Below, piece by piece: positions 43,428 through 52,183 of a DNA stretch of 64,000 nucleotides (within the stretch, counting starts at the first letter, position 1; the number at the start of each line of letters is the position of its first letter). Under the pieces are notes generated by a model. That model was given only the letters and a program-made list of their open reading frames with translations, searched no databases and was not told the origin of the DNA. This DNA comes from Streptomyces sp. ISL-98. Lineage in GTDB: Bacteria; Actinomycetota; Actinomycetes; Streptomycetales; Streptomycetaceae. Where the stretch lies: assembly GCF_018614055.1 (NCBI RefSeq), contig NZ_JAGGPB010000025.1, positions 62,001 through 126,000 on the forward strand, written 5' to 3'. Position numbers and translations under genes: made by a program.

Positions 43428-43483
43428 ACAAGGGGCGCGACAGATATCGCTCCACCAGGATTCGGGCGGAGGCGGCCCAGGTG

Positions 43484-45118
43484 TCAGTGCGGGCTCTGTT
43501 CCCGCGAGGGCTCGCGCTCCGCGGAGGTGGCGGTGCCGGTCGTCATCCTGGTCCTGGGAGCGACGAACAGCGTGGCCGCAAGCGCCAGCACCAGCAGCCC
43601 GGCGCAGACGTAGCTGGAGACTTCGAGCCCGGTGGTCATCGCCTCGCGCGCAGCGTCCGCGGCCGCTGCCGTCTGCGGGTCGGCCGAGAGTGAGGGGATC
43701 ACGGATCCGGCGCTCTCCGTCACAACTCCGCTGAGCTGTTCGGCGTCCTGGCCCGAGAGCCCGGTGTTACGGAGGCGGTCGCCCAGGCTGGAGGTGAGGG
43801 TGCTGAAGTAGACCGTAGTGAGTACGGCGATACCGAGCGCGGAGCCCAGTTCGCGTGCCGCGCTCTGGATGCCCGAGCCCTGGCCGGCGCTCTCGGCGCG
43901 TACGTCCATGAGGACGATGTTGGTGACCTGCGCTGTGGCGAACCCGACGCCGATGCCGTAGATGAACAGTGCGATCGCGATCAGCCACCAGGCGCTGTCG
44001 GTGGTGGCGATCAGTCCCAGCATCACCAGGCCTGCGGCCTCCAGGATCAGGCCGATCCGCACCTGTGCCGGCGCCGGGACCGAAGCGGCCATCGAGAAGC
44101 TCGCACCGCTCGCGACGAAGCTGCCGACGGCGAGAGCGACGAGCGCGAGCCCCGCTTGGAACGCGCTGTAGTCCAGAGCGAACTGCAACCAGAGCGGCAG
44201 CACCGCGATGATGCCGAACTCGCCGAGGCCGACGACCAGCGTCACGACATTGCCGTTGCGGAACGAGGGGATGGAGAACAGCCGCACGTCCATCAGCGGG
44301 TCGCCATTTGTGCGGCTGAGCGCTGCCTGACGGCGCCAGAACGCGAGCAGGACCAGAGCCGACGCGACGAATGCGACGAGAACCGGAGAGGGACCGCCGC
44401 TCCACGAGAACCCGCCGATGGTCAGCGACTCGGTGGTGATGAACCAGCCGTAGGTACGTCCTTCAATCAGCGCGAACGCCAGAAAGCCGAGCCCGATCGC
44501 CGACAGGACGCCGCCGAGGCCGTCGACACGCCCCTGACGGCGAGGCGACGCGGGCAGGTAGAGCAGTACACCTGCCGCGATCACGGCCACGAGCGGGATG
44601 TTGATGCCGAAGGCCCAGCGCCAGGAGAGGTCCGCGAGCCAGCCGCCCAGCAACGGGCCGACGGCCGCGGCAGCCCCGATGGTCGACCCCCAGACGGCGA
44701 ACGCCTGACCCCGGGCCTTGCCCGTGAACGTCGCGTTCACCAGGGCCAACGACGTCGGCAGGATCATGGCCCCGCCGATGCCCTGAAGAGACCGCGCCAG
44801 GATCAGCAGGCCACCGTTCGGCGCGACCGCGGCCACCACGCTCGTCACGCCGAACACGACGAGGCCGATGAGGAAGATCTTGCGGGCGCCGTGCAGGTCG
44901 GAGAGCCGTCCGGTGAGAAGGAGCAGCGCGGCGAAGACGATCGCGTAGGACTCCTGGATCCACTGGGCCTCGACCGAGTTGATCGAGAGGTCCTCGATGA
45001 CCGGGGCGAGGATCACGTTGACGATCGTCATGTCTACGACGATCAGGGCCACTCCCAGAGATACGGCGACGAGGCCTAACCACCGGCGCGTGAGAGCGGA
45101 TGCTGCTGTGTCGTCCAT
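43484..45118 (-). CDS. MFS drug exporter, DHA2 (EmrB/QacA) type
   Basis: A 544-residue transporter with the 14 helices of the DHA2 drug:proton antiporter family. Motif D1 appears as VDMTIVNVILAPVIEDL, motif A as LLTGRLSDLHGARKIFLIGL, motif B as LARSLQGIGGAMILPTSLAL and motif C as GSTIGAAAAVGPLLGGWLAD. The ATG at 45118 has GGAG six bases upstream; a GTG 12 bases earlier is possible. Divergent from a MarR regulator across a short region that holds a strong operator, the standard layout for an inducible efflux pump. Confidence 0.93.
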   Translation of the reverse strand: MDDTAASALTRRWLGLVAVSLGVALIVVDMTIVNVILAPVIEDLSINSVEAQWIQESYAIVFAALLLLTGRLSDLHGARKIFLIGLVVFGVTSVVAAVAPNGGLLILARSLQGIGGAMILPTSLALVNATFTGKARGQAFAVWGSTIGAAAAVGPLLGGWLADLSWRWAFGINIPLVAVIAAGVLLYLPASPRRQGRVDGLGGVLSAIGLGFLAFALIEGRTYGWFITTESLTIGGFSWSGGPSPVLVAFVASALVLLAFWRRQAALSRTNGDPLMDVRLFSIPSFRNGNVVTLVVGLGEFGIIAVLPLWLQFALDYSAFQAGLALVALAVGSFVASGASFSMAASVPAPAQVRIGLILEAAGLVMLGLIATTDSAWWLIAIALFIYGIGVGFATAQVTNIVLMDVRAESAGQGSGIQSAARELGSALGIAVLTTVYFSTLTSSLGDRLRNTGLSGQDAEQLSGVVTESAGSVIPSLSADPQTAAAADAAREAMTTGLEVSSYVCAGLLVLALAATLFVAPRTRMTTGTATSAEREPSREQSPH

Positions 45119-45137
45119 GCCTGACTCCACTCGGATA

Positions 45138-45177
45138 TACCTTTGCCATAAAGGTAGTTAACTTTGCGGCAAAGGTA
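45138..45177. promoter_or_regulatory. MarR operator in the MFS-marR divergent region
   Basis: Perfect ten-base arms tacctttgcc and ggcaaaggta are separated by 20 bases. Between them a second element, aaaggtagttaacttt, is nearly symmetric around gttaac. The array sits immediately upstream of the exporter start and can control both divergent genes. Confidence 0.8.
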
Positions 45178-45242
45178 GTTTGGTCAAGGTAGGTTGTCAA
45201 CCGAGCGGTAGGGCATCACCGGCACAGATCGGAACGTGGAGC

Positions 45243-45773
45243 ATGACCAAGGAGAACCCGGCGTCCGGCGGCCTTGAGGTTCAGCGCGACCGCCTCATGG
45301 ACGGACTGCGAGCGTTCGGCGCCAACTACACCGAGTTCACCCAACGCTTCGCGACCTGGCTGGGACTGCACTCCACCGACGCCGCAGCCCTGGCCGAGAT
45401 CCTGTACGCGGAGGACAAGGGCTCTCCCCTGTCCCCCGCCCGGCTGAGCGAGCGCATCTCGCTGTCGTCCGGCGCGACGACCATCTTGTTGAACCGCCTC
45501 GAAGTAGCCGGGCACGTCGTCCGCACCCGAGAGCACACCGACCGCAGGATCGTGACGCTGCGCAGCAGCCCCGACATCAGGCCGCGTGCCGAGGAGTTCT
45601 TCGGCCCCTACGCCGAGCGCATGGCCGCGGAGATGTCGCAGTACACCCCCGCGCAGCTACAGCAGTTCGAGGACTTCATCAACCACCTCCGCAGGACCAT
45701 GGATTCACTGCTCACGAACGAGTACCAAGAACACCGCCCGGGCACCCGCCCCTCGCCGGGCAGCAAGACCTGA
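45243..45773 (+). CDS. MarR-family transcriptional regulator
   Basis: A 176-residue regulator with a central winged helix: LAEILYAEDKGSPLSPARLS, ERISLSSGATTILLNRLEVA, then the wing GHVVRTREHTDRRIVTLRSS. Flanking helices form the dimer interface. Divergent from the EmrB-type exporter and next to a two-part operator, so it most likely represses the pump until a drug binds. ATG 45243 gives the usual N-terminus; the frame is open to 45180 but without a sensible start. Its end converges with the FG-GAP gene. Confidence 0.9.
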   Translation: MTKENPASGGLEVQRDRLMDGLRAFGANYTEFTQRFATWLGLHSTDAAALAEILYAEDKGSPLSPARLSERISLSSGATTILLNRLEVAGHVVRTREHTDRRIVTLRSSPDIRPRAEEFFGPYAERMAAEMSQYTPAQLQQFEDFINHLRRTMDSLLTNEYQEHRPGTRPSPGSKT

Positions 45774-45793
45774 CATTGGGTGTGCGGCGCCGG

Positions 45794-47296
45794 TCACTCG
45801 GCGAGGGATGCGCCGAACCGTGCCGCCGTCGAGGGAGCGCCCAGCGTGGCCCCGCCGAAGGAGAAGGAGCCGGTGGTGGTGATCCCCGTGGAGTTCGCGG
45901 CGAAGACCCACACCGCGCCCTTGCCCGCGTTCTCGTCCGGGTCACCGACGACCAGGCCGTACTTCTTGTCGCCGTCGCCGTCGGCAAGGGCGGTCTCCGA
46001 AGCGAACCGGTCCTGTGACTCGGCCGTCCCCGGCACGCCACTCGTCCGCTGGCTGAAGACCTTCGCCCCGCTGCCGGTCAGGCCGGAGGCGCCCCCCTTC
46101 AGCACCAGCACGCTGCCCGCGTTGAGCACCGAGTCCAGGTCCTCACCGGGCAGACCGGTGGCCACGTCGGGATAGCCGTCGCCGTTGGTGTCGCCGATGG
46201 ACATCGCGCTCCCCATGCCGTCGCCCCGCTCCGCCGTACCCGGCACACCCGTCGTGGCCTGGTTGATCCACACCGGCTTGCGGGTGGTGGACAGTCCGCC
46301 GGGGCCGCCGTACACGGCCGCCACGGCTCCGCCCTTGGTGGGCAGCCAGGCGTCGCTTTCGTAGTGGTCGATGGAGTGTCCGACGACGATGTCCTCGTAA
46401 CCGTCCTTGTCGAGGTCGCCGATCTCGATGTCCTCGCCGCCGATGACATTGCCCTGGGCATCCTTCAGCGCGGATCTCTCCGTCAGGCCCGCGGAGCCGC
46501 CGGTGAGCAGGGTGACGCCGCGCGGGTCCCGCTCGCCCGGGAGCTGCGTGCCCATGGCGAGATCGTCCACGCCGTCGCCGTTGACGTCGCCTGCGGCCGC
46601 CGGGCCGATGACGGCGACGTCGGCGCCCAGCTCGGACGTCGAGATCCTTGCCGGCTTCTCGTCGCGGCTGAACGGCCCATGCATGATGGTGACATCGTGC
46701 CGTTCCGTCTCGTCGCCCGTGCCGATGACGTCGAGCAGCGCCAGGTCGGGGTGCCCGTCGCCGTCGAGGTCACCGACGGTGGCTCCCTTGAACTGGAAGA
46801 CGTCGTTCCAGCTGCCCGGCGGCAGATACGGGATTCTCTCCGGCTCGGCCGACAGTCCCTGCGGCCCGCCCCAGGTGATCGCCATGCGCCAGCCCGACTC
46901 CATGCCGACGGATGAGTAGTGGACCGGCGAGATGAGATCGGCGTACCCGTCACCGTCGACGTCGGCGCTCTGCAAGGCCGTGCCGAACGCGGTCGTCCGC
47001 GTGTCCGACCCCTCCGGGTCCGGCAGCGCCACAACCTGCTTGCGCTGGGTGGAGAACCCTCCGGCGGACCCGTGGAGCACGCTGACCGCGCCCCCGCCGT
47101 TGTTCGACTTGGGCGCGCCGATCGCCAGGTCGGCGTATCCGTCGCCGTTGAAGTCGTCGTGCAGGGCGGCGCCTGCGGTAGGGACCGCCACGGCAGCCGA
47201 TGCTGCCAGGATCAGGCCCGTACCGGCACAGGCCAGCACGACGGCAATCGCAACGGACGTATTGCGGAAACTGCGGGAGGACAAACCAACCCCCAT
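45794..47296 (-). CDS. secreted FG-GAP repeat (integrin-like beta-propeller) protein
   Basis: A 500-residue exported protein. The signal sequence is SVAIAVVLACAGTGLILAASAAVAV. The mature protein consists of about seven FG-GAP/VCBS blades, each with a calcium-binding D.NGDGYADL-type loop: DFNGDGYADLAIGAP, DVDGDGYADLISP, DLDGDGHPDLALLD, DVNGDGVDDLAMGT, DLDKDGYEDIVVGH, DTNGDGYPDVATGLP and a final DGDGDKKYGLVVGDP. No catalytic domain is present; it is likely a Ca2+-stabilised extracellular scaffold or binding protein. The ATG at 47296 has a weak ribosome binding site; it is the first start before the hydrophobic signal. Confidence 0.9.
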   Translation of the reverse strand: MGVGLSSRSFRNTSVAIAVVLACAGTGLILAASAAVAVPTAGAALHDDFNGDGYADLAIGAPKSNNGGGAVSVLHGSAGGFSTQRKQVVALPDPEGSDTRTTAFGTALQSADVDGDGYADLISPVHYSSVGMESGWRMAITWGGPQGLSAEPERIPYLPPGSWNDVFQFKGATVGDLDGDGHPDLALLDVIGTGDETERHDVTIMHGPFSRDEKPARISTSELGADVAVIGPAAAGDVNGDGVDDLAMGTQLPGERDPRGVTLLTGGSAGLTERSALKDAQGNVIGGEDIEIGDLDKDGYEDIVVGHSIDHYESDAWLPTKGGAVAAVYGGPGGLSTTRKPVWINQATTGVPGTAERGDGMGSAMSIGDTNGDGYPDVATGLPGEDLDSVLNAGSVLVLKGGASGLTGSGAKVFSQRTSGVPGTAESQDRFASETALADGDGDKKYGLVVGDPDENAGKGAVWVFAANSTGITTTGSFSFGGATLGAPSTAARFGASLAE

Positions 47297-47501
47297 GTTG
47301 TGGCCGACTGTTGCCTGAGACGAATCACAAGATCCGTAGCCAACAAGACCCGCACCAAGCGCAAACGGTTGTACGCCCTTCCGCCACCTGTCGTTCACCA
47401 CAGGGGGAGCCGTCGAGGGCCGGCTCGGCACGCCGGACTGGTAGCCCGGACCGGGGCTACGCTCCCAGTTCGAACTCGCTTCGGCATGAGAAGAAGAACC
47501 G

Positions 47502-48425
47502 ATGGACGCCAGGATCGCCCGGATCCGAGCCAAGCTCACCGCACTGCCGATCACGGAGAAGGCCACTCTTGGCCCCGTGCTCACCGAGGCCCAGGTCTCG
47601 GACTTCGAGGGCACCCATGGTGTCCGACTGCCCAAGGAGTACCGCGAGTTCCTCACCCGTCTCGGCCACGGCGGATACGGTCCCGCTTACGGGCTGCTGA
47701 CGATCGACCGGTGGGTATCCGGCGAGGGGAGGCGCAGCGGCCGGCTCGCCGAATCGTTCCCCATCGTGCCCGACCTGGACATCCCCACCGGGCACGACGA
47801 CCGGGGCGACCTCACGGGCCTCTTCCCCGGCACTATCACGGTCGTCCACCGGGGCTGCAGCGACTTCACACTGCTTGTCGTCACAGGACCGGGCCGTGGG
47901 CGCTTGGTCGAGGTCAACACCGAGGGATTCTTCGCTCCCCGATTCTACGTCGATTCCAACTTCCTCTCCTGGTACGAGCGGTGGCTCGACTTCGTACTGA
48001 CCGGACACCGGGACCTCACCTGGTTCGCCGACCAGATGGCCGGCGACGAGGACCAACTCGTGGCCACGCTCCTGGACGACAATCTCGCAACAAGGCGGCG
48101 GGCGGCCGCATACACGTTCATCACCTACCCGGATCCGAGCGTCTCCTTGCCCGGCACTCTGCTGCAGGCACTGGTCGCGGAGACGCATCCAGCCGTGAGA
48201 GGAACAATCCTCCGAGCCCTGGCCGCGCAAGGCGAGCACGGTCGCGACCTGCTGGCCATGGCGCTCACAGATCCGAGCCCCGATGTCCGGTCCCTCGCGG
48301 TCATCCTCATGACGCCGGAAGGGGGCGAGGGCGCGGTGACCGGTGTTGCCACCGACGTCTGCGAGGCAGAGACGCCGGCGGTCGGCAGCGCGAGAAGCAT
48401 CCCCTCGGTCAGGGCAGGGTCATGA
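47502..48425 (+). CDS. SMI1/KNR4-family protein with HEAT-like C-terminus
   Basis: A 307-residue protein. Residues about 25-165 form a SMI1/KNR4 (SUKH) domain: LTEAQVSDFEGTHGVRLPKE, YREFLTRLGHGGYGPAYGLL and FYVDSNFLSWYERWLDFVL. The remainder looks like HEAT-type helical repeats (LVATLLDDNLATRRRAAAYT, LQALVAETHPAVRGTILRAL, LLAMALTDPSPDVRSLAVIL). SUKH proteins often act as immunity proteins against polymorphic toxins, but no toxin gene is adjacent. ATG 47502 follows GAGAAGAAG. Its 3' end overlaps the end of the convergent map gene by 17 bases. Confidence 0.85.
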   Translation: MDARIARIRAKLTALPITEKATLGPVLTEAQVSDFEGTHGVRLPKEYREFLTRLGHGGYGPAYGLLTIDRWVSGEGRRSGRLAESFPIVPDLDIPTGHDDRGDLTGLFPGTITVVHRGCSDFTLLVVTGPGRGRLVEVNTEGFFAPRFYVDSNFLSWYERWLDFVLTGHRDLTWFADQMAGDEDQLVATLLDDNLATRRRAAAYTFITYPDPSVSLPGTLLQALVAETHPAVRGTILRALAAQGEHGRDLLAMALTDPSPDVRSLAVILMTPEGGEGAVTGVATDVCEAETPAVGSARSIPSVRAGS

Positions 48426-49176
48426 TCCGGGGCCCTTCTTCGGTGACGGCGATGGTGTGCTCGATGTGGGCTGCTCGGCTGCCGTCGATGGTGTGCAGGG
48501 TCCAGCCGTCGCCGCCGGTGCGGTAGTCGTCGCGGCCGCCGGCCATGAGCATCGGTTCGATGGCGAGGGTCAGGCCGTGGCGGAGGGGGAAGCCGCGGCC
48601 GGGGCGTCCTTGATTGGGAACGTGCGGGTCTTCGTGCATGCGACGGCCGATGCCATGGCCGCCGAAGTCGGCAGACATGCCGCAGCGTGCCGAGCGGGCG
48701 GTGGTGCCGATGGCGTGGGAGATGTCACCCATACGGTTGCCCGGGGTGGCCGCAGCGATGCCGGCGTCGAGGGCCCGCTGCGTGGCGTCGATCAGAGCCA
48801 GATCGGCTGGACGAGGGATTCCGACGGTGAAGCTGATGGCGGCGTCGCCGGTCCAGCCGTCGAGTTCCGCGCCGCAGTCGATGCTGACCAGGTCACCGTC
48901 GCGCAGGCGGTAACCGGTGGGGATGCCGTGCACGATGGCGTCGTTCACCGAGGTGCAGATCACCGCGGGGAAGGGGGTGGGAGCGAAGGAGGGCTGGTAG
49001 CCCAGAAAGGGCGAGCGTGCGCCTGCCTTCGTAAGGACGGCGCGGGCCGCTTCGTCCAGTTCATGCAGGGACACCCCGACGCCGGCTGCTTCCCTTACGG
49101 CGGCGAGCGCGTGGGCCACGACGCGCCCGGCTTCCCGCATCGCTTCCAGTGCCGCGGCGTTCTTGATCTCCACCAT
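48409..49176 (-). CDS. map: methionine aminopeptidase, type I (accessory copy)
   Basis: A 255-residue metalloprotease removing initiator Met. The five metal ligands of the family are visible: Asp in VSIDCGAELDG, Asp in WTGDAAISF, His in FGGHGIGRRMHEDP, Glu in LAIEPMLMAGG and Glu in HIEHTIAVTEEGPR. Substrate-pocket SVNDAIVHGIPTGYRLRDGD also fits. GGGGAG precedes ATG 49176. It is not in the ribosomal-protein operon context of the housekeeping map, so probably a second copy. It is divergent from a small XRE repressor, with a symmetric site between them. Confidence 0.93.
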   Translation of the reverse strand: MVEIKNAAALEAMREAGRVVAHALAAVREAAGVGVSLHELDEAARAVLTKAGARSPFLGYQPSFAPTPFPAVICTSVNDAIVHGIPTGYRLRDGDLVSIDCGAELDGWTGDAAISFTVGIPRPADLALIDATQRALDAGIAAATPGNRMGDISHAIGTTARSARCGMSADFGGHGIGRRMHEDPHVPNQGRPGRGFPLRHGLTLAIEPMLMAGGRDDYRTGGDGWTLHTIDGSRAAHIEHTIAVTEEGPRIMTLP

Positions 49177-49214
49177 GTTCTGCGACTCCCCAGCCAACGT
49201 GTGGACCAATTCTT

Positions 49215-49224
49215 ATACCGGTAT
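49215..49224. promoter_or_regulatory. symmetric site in the map-xre intergenic region
   Basis: The ten-base perfect palindrome ataccggtat lies within ttataccggtattagtat, about 40 bases from the map start and 12 bases before the XRE start. TAGTAT at 49225-49230 resembles a -10 box only six bases before the XRE ATG, so that gene may be leaderless. Confidence 0.65.
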
Positions 49225-49236
49225 TAGTATCACGGC

Positions 49237-49512
49237 ATGGTGAGAACTCCATTGACTCCTTGGGAGCGACAGCGCGGGGAGCAGTTCGGTGTGTTGCTGC
49301 GTCAGGCTCGCGGCGACCGCAGCATGGTGGAAGTCGCTGCGGCGGCCGGGGTGTCCCCGGAGACGCTGCGCAAGATCGAGACGGGGCGGGCGCCCACGCC
49401 CGCGTTCTTCACCGTGGCGGCCCTTGCCGCAGTGCTGGAGGTGTCCCTGGACGAACTGGCTGCCGCCTGCGCTCAGGACGGCGACTGGGATGAGCAGGCG
49501 CTGTCGGCGTGA
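49237..49512 (+). CDS. small XRE-family helix-turn-helix regulator
   Basis: A 91-residue Cro/CI-type DNA-binding protein. The helix-turn-helix is FGVLLRQARGDRSMVEVAAA, AGVSPETLRKIETGRAPTP, then FTVAALAAVLEVSLDELAAA. It has no effector domain. Divergent from the accessory map gene around the ataccggtat palindrome, so it likely represses map and itself. No ribosome binding site precedes ATG 49237; the -10-like TAGTAT just upstream suggests a leaderless mRNA. Confidence 0.9.
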   Translation: MVRTPLTPWERQRGEQFGVLLRQARGDRSMVEVAAAAGVSPETLRKIETGRAPTPAFFTVAALAAVLEVSLDELAAACAQDGDWDEQALSA

Positions 49513-49547
49513 GCCGGCCGAGAACGTAACGCGGCCTGAGCCGATCC

Positions 49548-49583
49548 TTGCTCTGCGCACATGTCTCCACGTGCGCAGAGCAA
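49548..49583. terminator. bidirectional terminator between xre and rsgA
   Basis: Perfect 13-base arms ttgctctgcgcac and gtgcgcagagcaa around a ten-base loop, between the convergent xre and rsgA genes. Confidence 0.88.
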
Positions 49584-49591
49584 AGGGGGGC

Positions 49592-50626
49592 CTACGGGCG
49601 GTTTCTACCGCGCATGGACTTGTAAATGATCTTCCATTCGCGGTTCTTCTCCGCCCTCAACCGGGCGTCGGAGCGTGAAGCGATCCAGACAGCCTCGCGC
49701 TGGAGTTTGCGCCAGGAGGCCAGCCGCCGTTCGGGCAGCTCACCCTCATCGACGGCAGCCAGTACCGCGCAGCCCGGCTCCGCCTCGTGGGCGCAGTCGT
49801 GGAACCGGCACTGGGCGGCCAGCTGCTCGATCTCCGAGAACACCTGGGTCAGGCCCTCTTCGGCATCGTAGAGACCGACGCTGCGCAGCCCTGGTGTGTC
49901 GATGATCAGGCCGCCGTCCGGCAGGAGCAGCAACTCCCGGTGGACGGTGGTGTGTCGGCCGCGGCCATCGCCGGCCCGGATCTCCCGGGTCGCCATCAGG
50001 TCGGCACCGGCGAGCGCGTTGACCAAGGTCGATTTTCCCGCACCGGACTTGCCCAGCAGGACGGCCGTCCGGCCGGGCTGGAGCCGCACACCTTCCAGCC
50101 CTTCACCGGTCATCGAGGACACCGCCAAAACCGTCGCGCCGGGCGCGGCGGCCTCCACCTCGGCGATGTCCACCACTGCGAGATCAGCCTTGGTGATCAG
50201 GACCACCGGCTGAGCACCGCTCTCCCAGGCCAGAGCCAGGAATCGCTCGATCCGCCCGAGATCAATCTTGGGTACAGCCGGTTCCACGATGTAGACGACT
50301 TCTACGTTGGCGGCCAGCACCTGGCCGTGTGACACGCCCGGAGTGACACCGGCCCGCACGATCGCGGTACGGCGCGGCAGGACCTCCTGGATTTCGCCCT
50401 CGATCGCGACCCAGTCACCCACGCAGGGCAACTCGACCGGATCGACGGCTGCGGCCCGCTTGAGCGCGCCACTGTAGGCCGCGCGCAGCTCACCGCCGTC
50501 AGTGACAACGTCGCACGCGCCACGGTCGACGCGCGTGACCCGCGCGGGAAGGTGCTGGGGCTTCAAAGACGCGGCGAAACCGTCATCCCAGCCAAGGAGG
50601 GAAAGGTTGTAGGAAACAGAAGCCAA
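49592..50626 (-). CDS. rsgA: ribosome small-subunit GTPase RsgA
   Basis: A 344-residue circularly permuted GTPase acting in late 30S ribosome maturation. G motifs occur in permuted order: G4 VVLITKADL, G5 LAVSSMTGEGLEG, G1 AVLLGKSGAGKSTLVNAL, G3 LIIDTPGLRSVGL. An N-terminal OB fold (GDWVAIEGEIQEVLPRRTAI) and a C-terminal zinc finger with Cys-His-Cys (CRFHDCAHEAEPGCAV) are present. The proposed start is TTG 50626 with a GAAGGGC box further up; no ATG or GTG fits the N-terminus better. The family is conserved, but many Streptomyces carry more than one copy. Confidence 0.93.
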   Translation of the reverse strand: MASVSYNLSLLGWDDGFAASLKPQHLPARVTRVDRGACDVVTDGGELRAAYSGALKRAAAVDPVELPCVGDWVAIEGEIQEVLPRRTAIVRAGVTPGVSHGQVLAANVEVVYIVEPAVPKIDLGRIERFLALAWESGAQPVVLITKADLAVVDIAEVEAAAPGATVLAVSSMTGEGLEGVRLQPGRTAVLLGKSGAGKSTLVNALAGADLMATREIRAGDGRGRHTTVHRELLLLPDGGLIIDTPGLRSVGLYDAEEGLTQVFSEIEQLAAQCRFHDCAHEAEPGCAVLAAVDEGELPERRLASWRKLQREAVWIASRSDARLRAEKNREWKIIYKSMRGRNRP

Positions 50627-50835
50627 CGGAGTGGCGCCCTTCGAAAAGGCGGGCGGCCCCGGAGCAGTAGCTCAGGCGGACACCCGGAGAGACAGGACCG
50701 GTGACAGGCCCGCCACAGCGACGTTCTTCATTTGGCCCTCCACAGTTGTCTCTCCGCGCATCTCACGGCTCTCCGCGAGGCTATCCGAGATGTCTCTGCG
50801 CGGCGAAGCATTTACCGACCGGTACCCGCGTCGAG

Positions 50836-51387
50836 CAGCACCGTCGGCCCCGGCTCCTTGGGGCTGACCAACCATCCGGCCGTCGGCCTGGAGGAGGACG
50901 CGACGTACGGCATGCGCAACGTCCGCGTCGACCCGGCGGCGCTCTCCGGCGCCTGTGACCCGGTGCTGGAACGGCTGGACGACTACCTCGACTCCGCACT
51001 GCCCTCGCAGTGGAGACATGTGCGGCGGAGTACGGACAGAGCGCTGATGCAGCGGCGTACTACCTGATGCTGCTGGCGCTGCCCGACCCGACCGACCGAC
51101 ACGTCAAGGAGTGGACCGGCTGGAAGCCCGCGCGCTTCAAGGCCGCCCAAGCGGAGCTGGAAACCTCAGGTCGGGTCATCAGGGCCGACGGGTCCCGCGC
51201 CGGGCGCGCTCTGTTCGTGGCCCGCACCTGGCTGGAGCGCAAGGCCCCTTGCCTTCCGCTGGAAGAGGCCAAGCGGCGGACGGTCGGACCGGTGGCCGCT
51301 GACCACCGGGACCGGGGTCAGCGCGAGGTGATCGGCTCCTGGATCTCGGTTACCCATTGGCCGGGATCGTCGGGGCATTCGAGGTAG
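50836..51387 (+). pseudogene. C-terminal relic of a larger hypothetical protein, frameshifted
   Basis: Two plus-strand frames together read as one protein tail. The first gives GPGSLGLTNHPAVGLEEDAT, then NVRVDPAALSGACDPVLERL and DDYLDSAL; the next frame (switch at about 50995) continues RTALAVETCAAEYGQSADAA, YYLMLLALPDPTDRHVKEWT and GWKPARFKAAQAELETSGRV, ending near LERKAPCLPLEEAKRR. The LPDPTDR..KWTGWKPAR.K.A..EL pattern resembles the winged-helix-like end of large Streptomyces hypothetical proteins. The N-terminal part is gone. Its 3' end runs into the convergent merR gene. Confidence 0.65.
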
Positions 51388-52142
51388 AGCTCCCGCGGGT
51401 AACCGGCAGAGCGGTAGCCATTGCTGTCGATCCAGCGGGCCAGGTTCTGGGCAGTGGGCATGATGTTGTCCATGGAGCCGCGATGCACGATGGTGGCGGA
51501 GTTCTCGATCGCAGGGAGGTCCACGACGGAGAAGTCGTGGCCGTCCTTCGCGCTCGTCGCGACCGGTAGTGCGGCATGTACGAGGATCGCGTCGCCGCCG
51601 TCCAGGGAGTCCTCGTAGTAGGCGATGCCCGGCCCCACCGGCGCCACGCCCACCTGGTTCAGCCTTCGGCACAGCTCGTCGAAGAGCGGCCCGATGACCG
51701 GGCCGATGTGTTCCGGCTCGTAGCCGGCGGCAGTGCCGGTGAGCTCGGCGACCCGGACAGCTGGAATGCGCTTGACCACCACGTCATGGGTACTCATACG
51801 TCCCTCACTCTCAATTGTCCGGAGCCTCGCCTCGACTTGGGTCAGCCGTGCCGCTGCGGCTGCCACAGCCTCTTCGAGCTCTGCCCGTCGCAGCCGCAGC
51901 ATCCCGCGCAACTGCTCAGGGCTTACCTGCTCATCCAGGATCATCTGCACCTGCTGGAGTGTGAATCCGAGATTCTTCAGGGCGATGACACGGTTGAGCC
52001 GGGCGAGCTGGCCCGCTTCGTAGAAGCGATAGCCGCTGACTGGGTCGACGTGGGCAGGACGCAGGAGCCCGATGGCGTCGTAGTGACGCAGCATGCGGAC
52101 GGACACGCGGCCGTGCCGGGCGAAGTCTCCGATGGTGAACAT
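51318..52142 (-). CDS. MerR-family regulator with GyrI-like effector domain
   Basis: A 274-residue BltR/BmrR-type regulator. The N-terminal DNA-binding domain is MFTIGDFARHGRVSVRMLRH followed by GLLRPAHVDPVSGYRFYEAG, then a coiled coil with LQQVQMILDEQ (about 55-110). The C-terminal GyrI-like small-molecule-binding domain starts near VVVKRIPAVRVAELTG and includes YPRELYLECPDDPGQWVTEI. Such proteins bind hydrophobic drugs and activate exporters. It starts 22 bases after the terpene cyclase stop on the same strand, and also has its own MerR-type promoter inside the end of that gene, so it may regulate both. Confidence 0.92.
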   Translation of the reverse strand: MFTIGDFARHGRVSVRMLRHYDAIGLLRPAHVDPVSGYRFYEAGQLARLNRVIALKNLGFTLQQVQMILDEQVSPEQLRGMLRLRRAELEEAVAAAAARLTQVEARLRTIESEGRMSTHDVVVKRIPAVRVAELTGTAAGYEPEHIGPVIGPLFDELCRRLNQVGVAPVGPGIAYYEDSLDGGDAILVHAALPVATSAKDGHDFSVVDLPAIENSATIVHRGSMDNIMPTAQNLARWIDSNGYRSAGYPRELYLECPDDPGQWVTEIQEPITSR

Positions 52143-52152
52143 GACGTCCCTC

Positions 52153-52183
52153 AGTGCATGGCCTCACACGGTGTCATGGTCAA
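52153..52183 (-). promoter_or_regulatory. MerR-type promoter of the merR-gyrI gene
   Basis: On the minus strand TTGACC (52183-52178) and TGCACT (52158-52153) are 19 bases apart, with a symmetric acaccgtgt core in the spacer. This long spacing is the mark of MerR-controlled promoters and suggests autoregulation. Confidence 0.7.
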
